64,000 nt of DNA from Pararge aegeria (Eukaryota > Arthropoda > Insecta > Lepidoptera > Nymphalidae): assembly GCF_905163445.1 (NCBI RefSeq), contig NC_053183.1, forward strand, positions 15,066,001 to 15,130,000, in the 5' to 3' direction. A program made the translations under genes and the position numbers. The notes beneath the pieces were generated by a model. That model had not been told where the DNA came from. It saw nothing but the letters and a program-made list of their open reading frames with translations, and did no database searches. This document shows, in pieces, positions 47,436-57,774 of this stretch. Each line of letters opens with the position of its first letter. Within the stretch, counting starts at the first letter, position 1.

Positions 47436-49463
47436 ATGGCTCGTCATCGCAATGTAAGAAATCGGAACTATTCAGATGAATACGATTACGATGATGTTTA
47501 TGGACATTCTGTTGAGGAGGACAGCTGTATGTCCCCTAGTGATGCGGAGCAGTGGATGTACGATCGTTCCCGCGACCAGAATGCTATGTCTAATTTTCTA
47601 GACGGTCGAAATGATATCCAAGAGGAGACTGAGGAGCAGACCGCCGCGGCACATCGCAGTTTTGAGCGGCGCGAGTCTATGGATCTGCGTGGACTGAACT
47701 TAAAAGAAGATGACGAAGCAAAGCTTATGTCATGTCTGGATGAACTACGGAATGTTTTCGGTGATACAATTTCTGAAAACATTTTAGTGCACTCTGTGCT
47801 CAAACACAGTTTTAATTATGATAAAGCATTAGATGAAATACTTAATAATAAGACTCAAAAAGACGTAAAGGAACCGGTAGTGCCGCTGAACCCTGTTATT
47901 ATTGAATCTGTTAAAGCACCTGTAATAGTTACAGTTGATACTCCAAAAGTCATTACAACAAAAGTTGAACCTAATAAAGCAGCTGTAATCAAAGGTTTTA
48001 GGATTGGTGATGAAAGTCCAAGAAGTTGCCCACAAACTCCCAGAGATCAGTCACCGGCAAATAGAGATAGAACCCCTTCTAGAGCAGATCAAGTAGATGA
48101 CAATAAAGTTTATATAAAAGTGAAAGAAAACAAACTTGATCCCAATGCACAGTTCAATATTGAGAGAGGATCTGACAAAACTCATCTTTACATAGTTGTT
48201 ATAGGTCATGTTGATGCTGGTAAATCTACTTTGATGGGACGCCTTCTGTGTGAACTAGGAGAAATTAGCCAAAGGACTTTGCATAAATATGAGCAAGAGA
48301 GTAAAAAAATTGGAAAACAAAGCTTCATGTATGCCTGGGTGCTAGATGAAACTGGGGAAGAGAGAGTGAGGGGTATAACTATGGATGTGGGAAAGGCTCA
48401 ATTTGAGACTAAAACAAAGAAGGTGATAATTTTAGATGCCCCTGGCCATGCAGATTTTATACCTAACATGATTACAGGTGCAGGGCAAGCTGATGTGGCC
48501 TTACTTGTGGTGGATGCTACAAGGGGAGAGTTTGAGTCTGGTTTTGAGCTTGGGGGACAAACTAGAGAACATGCTTTACTGGTTAGATCTCTTGGAGTCA
48601 ACCAGCTAGCTGTGGCAGTCAATAAACTAGACACTACTAACTGGTCTCAGGAGAGGTTTAATGATATTACTAACAAACTGAAAGTCTTCCTCAAACAGGC
48701 TGGTTTCAAAGACTCTGATGTTACATTTGTGCCTTGTTCAGGTCTTACAGGAGAAAATCTTGTTAAACCTCCAGCAGAAGCTGAGTTACTTAAGTGGTAC
48801 AGTGGCCCTTGCTTGCTAGATGTGATTGATAAATTTAATGTTCCTCAGAGACCAGTGTCTAGGCCATTCCGTATGTCAATTAATGATATCTTCAAGGGCA
48901 CAGGCTCAGGGTTTTGTGTAGCTGGTCGCATTGAAAATGGTGTGCTCAATAAAGGTGACAAAGTTCTTGTTTGTCCATCAAAAGAGATGGCTGAGGTACG
49001 AAGTTTGAGCATTAATGATCTAGTAAGCAATGTTGCATTTGCCGGTGACCAAGTCAGTGTGACTCTATCTGGTGTTGAAATGCAAAATGTTGCAGTGGGA
49101 TTTATATTGAGTGATCCAGTTCAACAGGTTCCAGTTACGACACGCTTTGAAGCTAGATTAGTAGTTTTTAATGTAAAGGTTCCTATAACAAAGGGGTTCC
49201 CTGTTTTAATACATCATCAGTCACTAGTCGAGACTGCAAATATTGTAAAGCTTAAGGCATTATTGAATAAGAGTACTGGAGAAGTATTGAAGAAAAAACC
49301 CAGGTGTTTGGGAAATAATTCAGTAGCAGTTGTAGAAATAGAGGTTTCTAGACCAATATGTATTGAGCGGTACAAAGATGTCAAAGAATTGGGACGTATA
49401 ATGCTACGTGTTGCTGGAGTGACAATTGCTGCTGGTCTTGTGACCGATATCTGTAACATTTGA
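47436..49463 (+). CDS. HBS1: HBS1-like translational GTPase (ribosome rescue)
   Basis: One uninterrupted 675-aa frame starting MARHRNVRNRNYSDEYDYDD, the typical HBS1 opening. Domains in order: an acidic N-terminus, a UBA-like HBS1 N-domain near 95-137 (LDELRNVFG, YDKALDEIL), a Ser/Pro-rich linker (about 190-220), then an EF1A-like GTPase with G1 GHVDAGKS (257-264), switch I RGITMD (312-317), G3 DAPGH (334-338) and G4 NKLD (396-399), followed by two beta-barrel domains ending LGRIMLRVAGVTIAAGLVTDI. The intact catalytic His in DAPGH and the length (human 684 aa) suggest a functional protein. With Pelota it splits stalled ribosomes in no-go and non-stop decay (family knowledge). It is intronless here. 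Poly(A) signal AATAAA at 49656. Prefoldin 1 follows 505 bases downstream. Confidence 0.96.
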   Translation: MARHRNVRNRNYSDEYDYDDVYGHSVEEDSCMSPSDAEQWMYDRSRDQNAMSNFLDGRNDIQEETEEQTAAAHRSFERRESMDLRGLNLKEDDEAKLMSCLDELRNVFGDTISENILVHSVLKHSFNYDKALDEILNNKTQKDVKEPVVPLNPVIIESVKAPVIVTVDTPKVITTKVEPNKAAVIKGFRIGDESPRSCPQTPRDQSPANRDRTPSRADQVDDNKVYIKVKENKLDPNAQFNIERGSDKTHLYIVVIGHVDAGKSTLMGRLLCELGEISQRTLHKYEQESKKIGKQSFMYAWVLDETGEERVRGITMDVGKAQFETKTKKVIILDAPGHADFIPNMITGAGQADVALLVVDATRGEFESGFELGGQTREHALLVRSLGVNQLAVAVNKLDTTNWSQERFNDITNKLKVFLKQAGFKDSDVTFVPCSGLTGENLVKPPAEAELLKWYSGPCLLDVIDKFNVPQRPVSRPFRMSINDIFKGTGSGFCVAGRIENGVLNKGDKVLVCPSKEMAEVRSLSINDLVSNVAFAGDQVSVTLSGVEMQNVAVGFILSDPVQQVPVTTRFEARLVVFNVKVPITKGFPVLIHHQSLVETANIVKLKALLNKSTGEVLKKKPRCLGNNSVAVVEIEVSRPICIERYKDVKELGRIMLRVAGVTIAAGLVTDICNI

Positions 49464-49655
49464 TTCATCTGATATCTGCATAATATCACATTAAAATGCC
49501 AAGGTTTCTTACCTTACCTAAAAAAACAAATGGCTATATTTAGTGTAAGCAATGGTGCCTTGGTATGATAACACTAATGTACAAAATTGTATTGTGCTAT
49601 ACATAAGTTATATATAAACTATATAATTATTGCTATTTATCTAATACATATTATT

Positions 49656-49661
49656 AATAAA
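49656..49661 (+). terminator. Poly(A) signal of HBS1
   Basis: AATAAA lies 193 bases after the HBS1 stop codon and before the prefoldin 1 start. Confidence 0.5.
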
Positions 49662-49968
49662 ATTGTTAAGATAGAAAACTGAGTTATTATTTACAAGAAA
49701 CTATCTGCGGAAACTTTATTAATCGGATGGATAGGTGGGTAGGTAGTATTATCTAAAAATATACCAAACTCTCGGAATCAACTAGGTGATGCAAATATAT
49801 TTATTTCATTCCAGGCTGAACATCTGTGGTACGAGTAAAAGTGTAACTTGTTTGTCTATGCCATAACCTCAAACTAAAACGTCATAACGTCAGTATCGTA
49901 CCTTTAAAATTTAATATTTTAAGTATTAAATCGTGTTAAAATTTCGATATATTGAGTATCATTCTAAA

Positions 49969-50349
49969 ATGGCAAAGCCTGTGGACCTAGAATTGAAAAA
50001 AGCATTCGTTGAATTGCAAGTAAAAATGGTAGAGACCAGTAAGAAGATCCAGGTGATAGACAGCCAAATTGGTGTCTTGAAAAGAGTGTTACAACATGCA
50101 GACATTACTCAGCGAGAGATCAGTACTTTACCACCAGAAACCAAAACATATGAGTCTGTGGGCAGAATGTTTCTTTTAACGGACTTGGCTGAAATCAAAA
50201 GTAATCTTAGCAATAGGACTGCTCTCCTAACTTCACGGACAGTGGAGCTAGAGAACAGCAAAGAATATTTAGAGAAGAACCTTAAAGAAAGCGAGAACAA
50301 TATCAGGGAGATGGTACAGCAGAAGAAAGAACAAAGCGAGGCCAAGTAA
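49969..50349 (+). CDS. Pfdn1: Prefoldin subunit 1
   Basis: A 126-aa single-exon frame from the ATG in AAAATGG at 49969; the frame is open upstream but without a better ATG. Two long coiled-coil helices (about residues 5-45 and 78-120) flank a short beta region containing TLPPETKTYESVGRMFLL, the signature of the beta-type prefoldin subunit 1 (PFDN1). Length fits the human 122 aa. Prefoldin is a six-subunit cytosolic co-chaperone that hands nascent actin and tubulin to the TRiC/CCT chaperonin. The Lys/Glu/Gln-rich C-terminus continues the coiled coil. A poly(A) signal is at 50439. The gene is in the same direction as HBS1, with its own short upstream region. Confidence 0.95.
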   Translation: MAKPVDLELKKAFVELQVKMVETSKKIQVIDSQIGVLKRVLQHADITQREISTLPPETKTYESVGRMFLLTDLAEIKSNLSNRTALLTSRTVELENSKEYLEKNLKESENNIREMVQQKKEQSEAK

Positions 50350-50438
50350 CTTTAATTTTGGAATTATGCTTAGGATATTGGCTTCAAAGCCTAATATAGT
50401 CACTTTTAAATATCAAAATAACCTTTTGCTATGTTTTT

Positions 50439-50444
50439 AATAAA
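50439..50444 (+). terminator. Poly(A) signal of prefoldin 1
   Basis: AATAAA lies 90 bases after the stop codon. Confidence 0.5.
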
Positions 50445-50459
50445 CATGTATTCTAATTA

Positions 50460-52120
50460 ATATAGGTAAGCTTCCCCAAGCAGTCATTGATGGCAGATAG
50501 GGTTTACAATAATTGTTAGTTGCAGTTGCTACCATTTTCTTTTCTTATAAAACCGTGCTTTAAGACTAACTATAAGCAACATGGCAAATTTCTATGATTT
50601 GAAAAGCCTAACTGAATTCTCTTGTTTATATACTGATCTAAGGATGCATTTACTGAATGGCAAAAATTATCAGGCACAACTTAAAAGCATTAATATTATA
50701 TATTTGCTTTTTTTTTTATGCATTTAGTGTACCAACCTTATCATAAATATACTATAAGATAAATACAATAGTATACAATTTGAAAAGAGTGTGACAAATT
50801 TAGTGTTATAAATAGAAATTGTGATTTCAACATGTTGTAACTCATAAGTTTGGTGTTTGGGGGATGGTATTTAAACTTTGCTAATTAAATAATATTATGT
50901 ATTCAGATAAATAGACATGTTGGTTTCTTAAGAGAAGGTTGTTATAGTGGTTTATGTTTATGGTGTCTTACATTTTGTTTAGGCAAATGGATCTCATTGG
51001 GCTCTTGCCTTGTATTGTACAGGGCTCTAACAACATTCTCTTTTTTGATTATCCAGTCGTAGATTAATTATTTATTAGTCATTCATATTGTGTGTGTTCC
51101 CGGGTTCAATCACTTATATGGGGCAATTTAAGAATTTATAACTTATGTATTCTCTCTGGTGTGGCCTGGTTGGACCCTTCACCTGTGGTTAGTTACTACA
51201 CTACCTATAAACATTTTTGATGGATTTAGCATTCTGGTATGATGCTGCATAGAGATTCCGTAATAATATAAGTACCATACTCTTAATTGGTTAGCCTGAT
51301 ACCAGCTTAAACTGCACCATCTTTTAGGCAAGATTGCAGTCAATGGCTAATTAGTAGTGTAATAAAAAAAAATATATATTATTTGTCCCTGATTCTCTAT
51401 TGGTTTTAAATTACTACACTCACATTTTACAATTGTATGATTTGAATGCAACAGAGAATCAGAGAATCTTAATATTATAAGTATGTCTATTGACTGTAAC
51501 CCATTCCCATCATATCAATTTTATGAATGTGAATGGGTTTTTTTTTACCAAATTTGCATCCAGAATATTATGTTAATATACAATATTTAAAAAATAGGTT
51601 TATTGGACTTTGAACAGTCATTATGTTTTATTATTTACTCTAAAACAAGATTTATTAATTAATCTCCAGGATTACATGTATTTTTAATTTGTTGTAAAGC
51701 CTTGTATGATTAAATCTTAAAACAGTACAAAATATTTTGCTGATTATCCTCATCCTTTAAATTGTAATACATATAACTTTTAATTATTATAATATGCTTC
51801 ATCAAAATTATGTTTTTTTTTATTCACATACCTAGACTTTACTGCCTCAATTAGGGAATGCTTAATTGTAGAGTTATCTTGTAAATACTTCAATATGGCT
51901 GATTAGACAGAGATAGATGTCCACTAAACGATTGAAGCAGAGTGGCTCTACATCTCATCATATGAGAGGAGGAAAATGCACAAAATTGGAACACAAATAT
52001 ACCACTTCTTTAGACCCTCCATACTGACATTTTGACGACCTCTCTTTGTTGAGGTCGTCAAAACCATTGTCAACGCTGTGGTCTTATAAGTCGGAGGTCC
52101 CGGGTTCGATCCCCGACAGC
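50460..52120. other. Gene-free stretch with SINE scraps
   Basis: 51080-51240 ('tcccgggttcaatcac', 'ggtgtggcctggttgg') and 51290-51360 ('ggttagcctgataccag', 'gcaagattgcagtcaatggc') look like decayed SINE bodies. The rest is AT-rich with no gene visible. A perfect 12-bp inverted repeat with an 8-nt loop lies at 52031-52062. Confidence 0.4.
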
Positions 52121-52122
52121 AC

Positions 52123-52280
52123 GGCTAGCATGGGCTGGAGATAACTGTTGAAATAATATCCAAATAATATATGTGTAATAATAAACTGAGGTAAACTTCT
52201 CCTATTCCATGTTCCTGGGCTTTAGGAGGTGGACACGTTAATTATATCCCTTAATTTTTATCTCCTACCCGTGCTAGCCC
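52123..52280. mobile_element. Second copy of the GGCTAGCA-ended element
   Basis: Inverted termini GGCTAGCATGGGCTGGAGATAA and, in reverse complement, GGGCTAGCACGGGTAGGAGA. The interior matches the 33248-33472 copy in reverse orientation. A tRNA B-box-like 'gggttcgatcccc' sits just left at 52102, so a SINE origin is possible. Confidence 0.6.
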
Positions 52281-52624
52281 TGCAGAAGCACTTAAGAAAT
52301 TTATATCTTCTGAATTTTCTCTGGTCTTCACAAAGACGTGCAGCCACGCCGCGTAGAAATCGATTAGGGGCATGTGGAATAATGTAACTACCATCCCTTT
52401 AACAGGTTAGCCCGTGACCATTTTAGACTGCATCTTCACTTACCATAAGCAGTCAAGATAATACTTGTAGAGTTAGAAAAATAAAAAAAAAGTTAGAAAA
52501 TTCCGTGCTCTTTCTTCTTCCTGAATATTTGTTGACTGGCCTAATATTGCTATTTTATACTTAGCTCTGCTCGATGATGTACGGTAGGCGACGGGCCTCT
52601 TTACCCATACCTAGCTATGCCACT

Positions 52625-52850
52625 ACCTACCGATTCACCATCAACAACATCAACACATTAACGGCCCACTACAGGTCAAGGGTCTTCTCTCATTATGATA
52701 AGGGTTCCGCGCGTAGTCCATGACGTTGGGCGAGTGTTGATTGGTCGACATCACAAGCACTTAGGAACATTATGAAGAATTCTCTGGCACGCAGGTTTCC
52801 TCACGATGATTTTCTTTACAATTAAAGCAGGTGATATTAAATTGCTTAAA
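52625..52850 (-). repeat. Metulj-like SINE, antisense
   Basis: 'cattaacggcccactacagg', 'tcattatgataaggg', 'gcaggtttcctcacgatga' and 'ttaaagcaggtgatatt' are present in the antisense order. The tRNA head is lost. Confidence 0.7.
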
Positions 52851-53389
52851 TTAAAAAAGCACGTAACTCCGAAAATTTACTCGAAATAAAATGAATTTAA
52901 TAGGTTTGCTTAGTAGGTCTGTATATGTTTTTTATGAATCCTATCTCTTCCAAGATCTTATTGCGGTAAGGTTTTATTTTTACTCAAGATATATACTTTT
53001 GTATTTAGAATAATATGAATGAAAAAATTTCTGTGGCTAGTGAAAAAATCAAATGTATTTTGACTCCCTGGGGAAAGTGTGCGCGGGTAAATGTACGCAC
53101 GCGTACACTAAACTGCTTACTCAATTTGGAGTCTGCTCTCTAACAGAAGCAATTTAATGCTTGCAAATTAATGCGTACAAATATTTTCAAATAATAGTTA
53201 GAATTAAGTAATATTATGATTATTCTTTAATTAATCATAGTTAAGGTTAATATGATAAATTAAAGTCATCATTTTATTTGAAACTTAGTAAAATAAACAC
53301 TGAGGACATGAATGTAAGTGAGTTAGTTTGTAAGTACACATTTGAAAAATATGATATGTTTTTAAGCGGCTTAACCGGAGGAGGAGGTA

Positions 53390-53680
53390 CTCAATTCGGT
53401 TATATTCTTTTTATGTTTGTTAGTTCAGAACTCTGTCATTTATAAACTGATTCTTAAAATTATTAATTTGTTTGAGACGATATAATTCCCACGTGGTCCC
53501 ATATTCATCAGGTCAATTGTAGGGAAAGCGATTTACTGGTACTTTCCTTGCTACAAAATTAGTTACTGGTACTTCCTTGCTATTACATGAAAAGGTATAC
53601 GAAGTATATGATCTATGTCTACGACTTAAAAACTTTGTAGAAAATATTTATTTCTTGCTATTTAGTTGTATAAGTCTGTT
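53390..53680. repeat. Degenerate dispersed repeat
   Basis: 'gaactctgtcatttataaac', 'cccacgtggtcccat' and 'aatatttatttcttgctatt' recur loosely at 58990-59330 and in the 13.9-14.6 kb area. Class unknown. Confidence 0.4.
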
Positions 53681-53839
53681 TATTTCGGTCAAAAATTTGT
53701 TTGTATTCAAATAAGTCAATATTGTGCTAAGCTAGGAAATGCTTTAACTTACCCCACGTACCGTTACCCAGTGCGCATTAGCAATACAGGGCAACTGAGG
53801 GCATTTAAAATGAAAATAAATATTTAAATAGATGGAGGG

Positions 53840-54085
53840 GCAGTGAGCGGGTCATGTCTGTCGTAGGATCGATGGCCGTTGGGGCAGACGTGTTCTAGAG
53901 TGGAGACCGCGAAACGGTAAGCGCAGTGTGGGACGACCTCCACCCCGCTGGACAGATGACCTTAAAAAGGTGGCTAGAAGCGGCTGGATGAGAAAGGCGG
54001 AGGACCGTTTGTGGTGGCGCGCTCTTGGAAAGGTCTTGTTCAGCAGTGGACGCTTGTAGGCTGTTGTTGATGATGATGATGATGA
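53840..54085 (+). pseudogene. LINE ORF2 C-terminal fragment with (GAT)n tail
   Basis: The plus strand encodes RWTDDLKKVARSGWMRKAE, then RLWWRALGKVLFSSGRL and a stop, the C-terminal tip typical of a lepidopteran endonuclease/reverse-transcriptase LINE. A (GAT)n microsatellite at about 54065-54087 forms its 3' end. It is severely 5'-truncated. Confidence 0.7.
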
Positions 54086-54160
54086 TGAAATAAATATTAT
54101 CTCCCTTTGCATTGCAGACTTGCAGACAATTACCAATAACCCAAGAATTAAGAGAAAGCG
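54086..54160 (+). repeat. Duplicated block, copy 1
   Basis: 'aaataaatattatctccctt' through 'acccaagaattaagagaaag' recurs almost exactly at 55035-55108. Both copies follow a (GAT)n run and a 'gacgcttgtaggct' LINE tip. Confidence 0.85.
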
Positions 54161-54999
54161 CTGCCCCATTAACCCTGTATGACCTAAATGATGAGAAGCA
54201 ACGTAGTTGTAGAAATTCATGAAAGTAATCTCATAAAGTAATTTCCTAGATTACTTTCGGAGCAGTCAAAGTGAACTACATTTTCGTACCGTGGAAACTC
54301 ATTTGTCATTTTTTATTCCATTTGCTTTACGTATGCTGTTCTATGCGCCTGAATTGAGGACAAAATGAGAACATCGAAATACGAGCTCGTTTGTGACTGC
54401 GAAATGTTTGTCAGGAATACAGGCGGAATAATGGGACAAAGTCTATATTCCTTTGTATATGCACATTCCCTCAGACATTATTAGATTGATATATAAGTAG
54501 GTATATATCTTTAAAGTGGCTATGTACAACTATACAACGCCTAGTTTGATAATATTAACTACTGTTTTACTGCGTGCCTGAGTACCACCTTTACTAGCCT
54601 TGTGTATTTCATTAATATATTATGTCCAGTACTAAATACGATAGTTGCATATGAAGCAGTCACAAGTGCCCCTCAGCCTACTCGGCTCCACACAACTTCA
54701 ACATGGCAATCATTACCGCAACAAAGCGGCCAGAACTAATTACCTGGAGGACGCTCAAGGCCAAGTAACCCTTGACCGCACCAGGTGTAGAGCACCTCGT
54801 CAAGAGTTGCTCTAATTTAAACACAGACGAATTGCGGCCAAGCACTATAGTTCGTAGTACGACATTAATTTAATTTGTAGAAACTTTTTTATGATTTTAC
54901 ATGTGCAAACACTAATTTCTTGTTGTCTCGAACGTATAACAACCTTCCTGGCGCAACGGTGGGCGCTGTGGATTTCAGTGGGAATTCCTGGGTTCGAAC

Positions 55000-55108
55000 A
55001 AGCAAGGACGCTTGTAGGCTTGATGATGATGATGATGAAATAAATATTATCTCCCTTTGCATTGCAGACTTGCAGACAAATACCAATAACCCAAGAATTA
55101 AGAGAAAG
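55000..55108 (+). repeat. Duplicated block, copy 2
   Basis: 'aaggacgcttgtaggct', a (GAT)n run, then the same 75-bp sequence as at 54086-54160 with a single visible difference (caaata versus caatta). Confidence 0.85.
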
Positions 55109-55129
55109 CGGGACGGGGGGGGGTCGGGA

Positions 55130-55250
55130 GGCTTCGGCCCTGGCTAGTTACCATCCTACCGATGAGGACGTTCCCCGACGACGTAACAGGTTAGCCCGTT
55201 ACCATCTTATACTGTATTATTACTTACCACCAGGAATCCAGTGGAATTTT
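55130..55250. repeat. SINE-like fragment
   Basis: 'ccctggctagttaccatcct' and 'caggttagcccgttaccatc' with 'acttaccaccagg' belong to a frequent lepidopteran repeat, seen also near 52400 and 61960. Confidence 0.5.
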
Positions 55251-55604
55251 TATCTACTTACTGTTTCTATTACTGTACTAGAGAACTTAGTAGAATATAA
55301 GGAATATGTTGATAGCTAGGTGGTAGAACCTTAACGTAAGTAGGTAAACATATAACTATATACCTATATCCTATCAATAATCCAAACAATGGTAAATTTT
55401 CGTACCAATGTTTTGAGCGATATTAATTCAACTTTATTACTTTGAATATTATTTTCACATAATTCGTTCCTACATTATTTAATAGTTCAACATGTCATAT
55501 CTATTTCATATGCGGGTAAAATAATCAATAGCTATTACTAAAATTAAAGTCTATTAGGATGCGATCCTTCACTTACGGAACCAATTAAAAATCAATTATA
55601 ATTA

Positions 55605-56095
55605 ACTAGCTGTTGCCCGCGACTTCGTCTGCGTTAGATTTTGTTTTTTGACGTGGCATTCAATTTAGTTGTAGTTCTAAAAAAAAATTAAGTATTCAGT
55701 ATCGCTAAGCCTTAAATGAGGGGCTTGCTGCTGTCCGCGGAGGAGTTCTGTCTATCTGCAACTACATTCAGATCTACACAAAGTTTGGGCAAAATTAAAC
55801 ACATATTATACATATACTCATATTATACCTCTATAGCACAAAAATAATTATTCAAATCGGTTATAATTTGTCGATTTTGTTTGTTGAGTTATGGTGTAAA
55901 ATCGTCACACACTTTCATCCCCCTCTCCCACATGAACCGAGCTGAATGTCGGGATAAAAAGTATCCTATATTACTTCTAACACTTCCAAGAATAAGTGTA
56001 CAAAATTTCATGAGGATCGGTTAAGTAGTTTTTGCGTGAAAGCGTAACAAACAAACTTACATTGACATTATAATAATAATAATATTACTAGCGTA
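55605..56095 (+). repeat. Repeat beginning 'ctagctgttgcccgcgactt'
   Basis: The start 'ctagctgttgcccgcgactt' and 'cagtatcgctaagccttaaa' also occur at 57858. The end carries 'aaaatttcatgaggatcggt' and 'taagtagtttttgcgtgaaa'. This is a very common lepidopteran interspersed repeat; its class is uncertain to me. Confidence 0.65.
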
Positions 56096-56470
56096 CCCAG
56101 CCCGCTTCGCCGGGCTAGATTTTGCTTTATTTTATTTAAACAATAAACTAACATCATTAAATTTTTAATTTGAGTCTCATAATATATTGAATCATTTATT
56201 TATCTCCGTATTCATTCTCTTCTATTCTCTTCTCGAGCGGGTGAAGATCATTATTTACACCCATGTACACCCAACAATAGAATATCATCATAGTAAATAA
56301 AAGCTGTCTTTGACAGTTCAAAATATAGGAGTGCTCCGATCGTCACCAAACTTTACAGGATTACTCGCCAGGTCAATCCGGAGATCCCCTGAAAGTTTCA
56401 TTGAAATCGGTCCAGCCGTTTCGGAGCCTATACGGAACCTACCCACACACTTTCTCTTTTATATATATAT
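56090..56470 (-). repeat. Inverted copy of the 33.6 kb repeat
   Basis: From 'agcgtacccagcccgcttcg' to 'cacacactttctcttttata', the segment is the reverse complement of 33570-33955. It directly follows the preceding repeat. Confidence 0.7.
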
Positions 56471-56683
56471 TATTATTATTATTTAACTCTTTATTTGTAC
56501 ACCACTATGAAGTTAGGAAAATAAAAAAACAAAAGAAATACAAAGACAGAAGATATATATATATATATATAGATAAGTTAAGTAGGGAAGTAGGGATAGA
56601 GATTGCTTACTCCAAACTTAGGTACCTATATTTATTAATTTTATTATTTACTTGCCTAAGGAAGTGCGTATCTTTTGCCTAGC

Positions 56684-57000
56684 TACCAACATCAACCCAT
56701 TACCGGCCCACTACAGGGGACGGGTCTCCCCCCACAATGAGAAGAGGTTGGGCCGGAGTCTACCACGCTGGCCAAGTGCGGACTGGTGGACTTCACACGC
56801 CATTGAAAACACTGTGGAGACCTTTCAGGTCTCAGGAGAGCGACGTAAGGACTTACGTCGCTCTCCTTCACCGCTTAAGCAATTTATATTTAAAAATGCT
56901 AAAATAAAGAACGCACATAACTCCGAAAAGTCTTTAGCGCTTGCCGGGGATCGAACTCGGTCTCCACGAATGGAAAGCCGAAGCCTTAACCTATCATCGC
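56684..57000 (-). repeat. Metulj-like SINE, antisense, with internal hairpin
   Basis: 'accaacatcaacccattacc', 'ccccacaatgagaag', 'gactggtggacttcacac' and a tRNA-like head near 56940-57000 ('ggggatcgaactcggtctcc'). In place of the usual 'ggtttcctcacgatgttttc' it has a perfect inverted repeat at 56834-56867. Confidence 0.8.
56834..56867. repeat. Perfect 16-bp inverted repeat inside a SINE
   Basis: The arms 56834-56849 and 56852-56867 are exact reverse complements with a 2-nt loop. The right arm follows the SINE consensus position; the left arm is extra. Confidence 0.88.
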
Positions 57001-57774
57001 TTAGAATAAGTAGTAGTATAGCTTTTTGTGTCAGAGCTCGTTCGGGGACCAGGGTTTTTTGACCAGGGTATACAAAAAGAAGGAAGATGCCAGAAAATAG
57101 AAAAATCCTTCGCATTTATGAGTTATACAAAAAATTTAGGGTATGCAGAGCTTTTGTGCATGTATGAAGTGCACGCCACTTGCTCCATGCTTATTTCTGC
57201 CACCAAGCAGCATAATTGCAATGCTCTGTTTCCGTCTGAAGGATGTGGTTGCCGATGTATAAAATACAGACAAATGAGGTTTAACACCTACGCTTAAGGT
57301 TTATGTACACAGGGTGGCACTCTGTAGGACATGTTCCTAGCATGCCCTGCGAACTGTCCGTCAATTATATCTATAAAAAAATATAGGTGTATTTATACTT
57401 TTTTGGTCCATAACGAAAAACTTTTTCTCATCTGATTTTCATGACGCGCCAAACGACGTATAATTTTCAAAATCTTATTTAGTATGCTCGAATTAAATTA
57501 TTAATCAGATTCGTTATACCCGTACGTCGCAAAGTGCTACCTACTCCAGTTTTAATTAACCCTACGTCGGTAAACGACAAACATTCGAACATATTGTGTT
57601 GGGGCTAATTAAATACGGCTTAATTTCCTACGCTGAGCTGTCAAGTGTATCTAATTTAGCCAAATTCCGGGAAATCTTCTCATTTAATAAATACAAAATT
57701 AGTATGATAAAATTAAATTTAAAGAATTGTTTTGTTTTTACAACATTTTTTATTTATTCAAAATTCATCTTGGA

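Noticed and set aside
52080..52122. Candidate tRNA gene because of 'gggttcgatcccc'
   Set aside because: Only a B-box-like sequence is present; no complete cloverleaf can be drawn and it adjoins a repeat body, as in tRNA-derived SINEs.
54062..54090. (GAT)n run considered as a CRISPR-like or coding repeat
   Set aside because: It is a simple microsatellite at a LINE 3' end; no spacer structure exists anywhere in the window.
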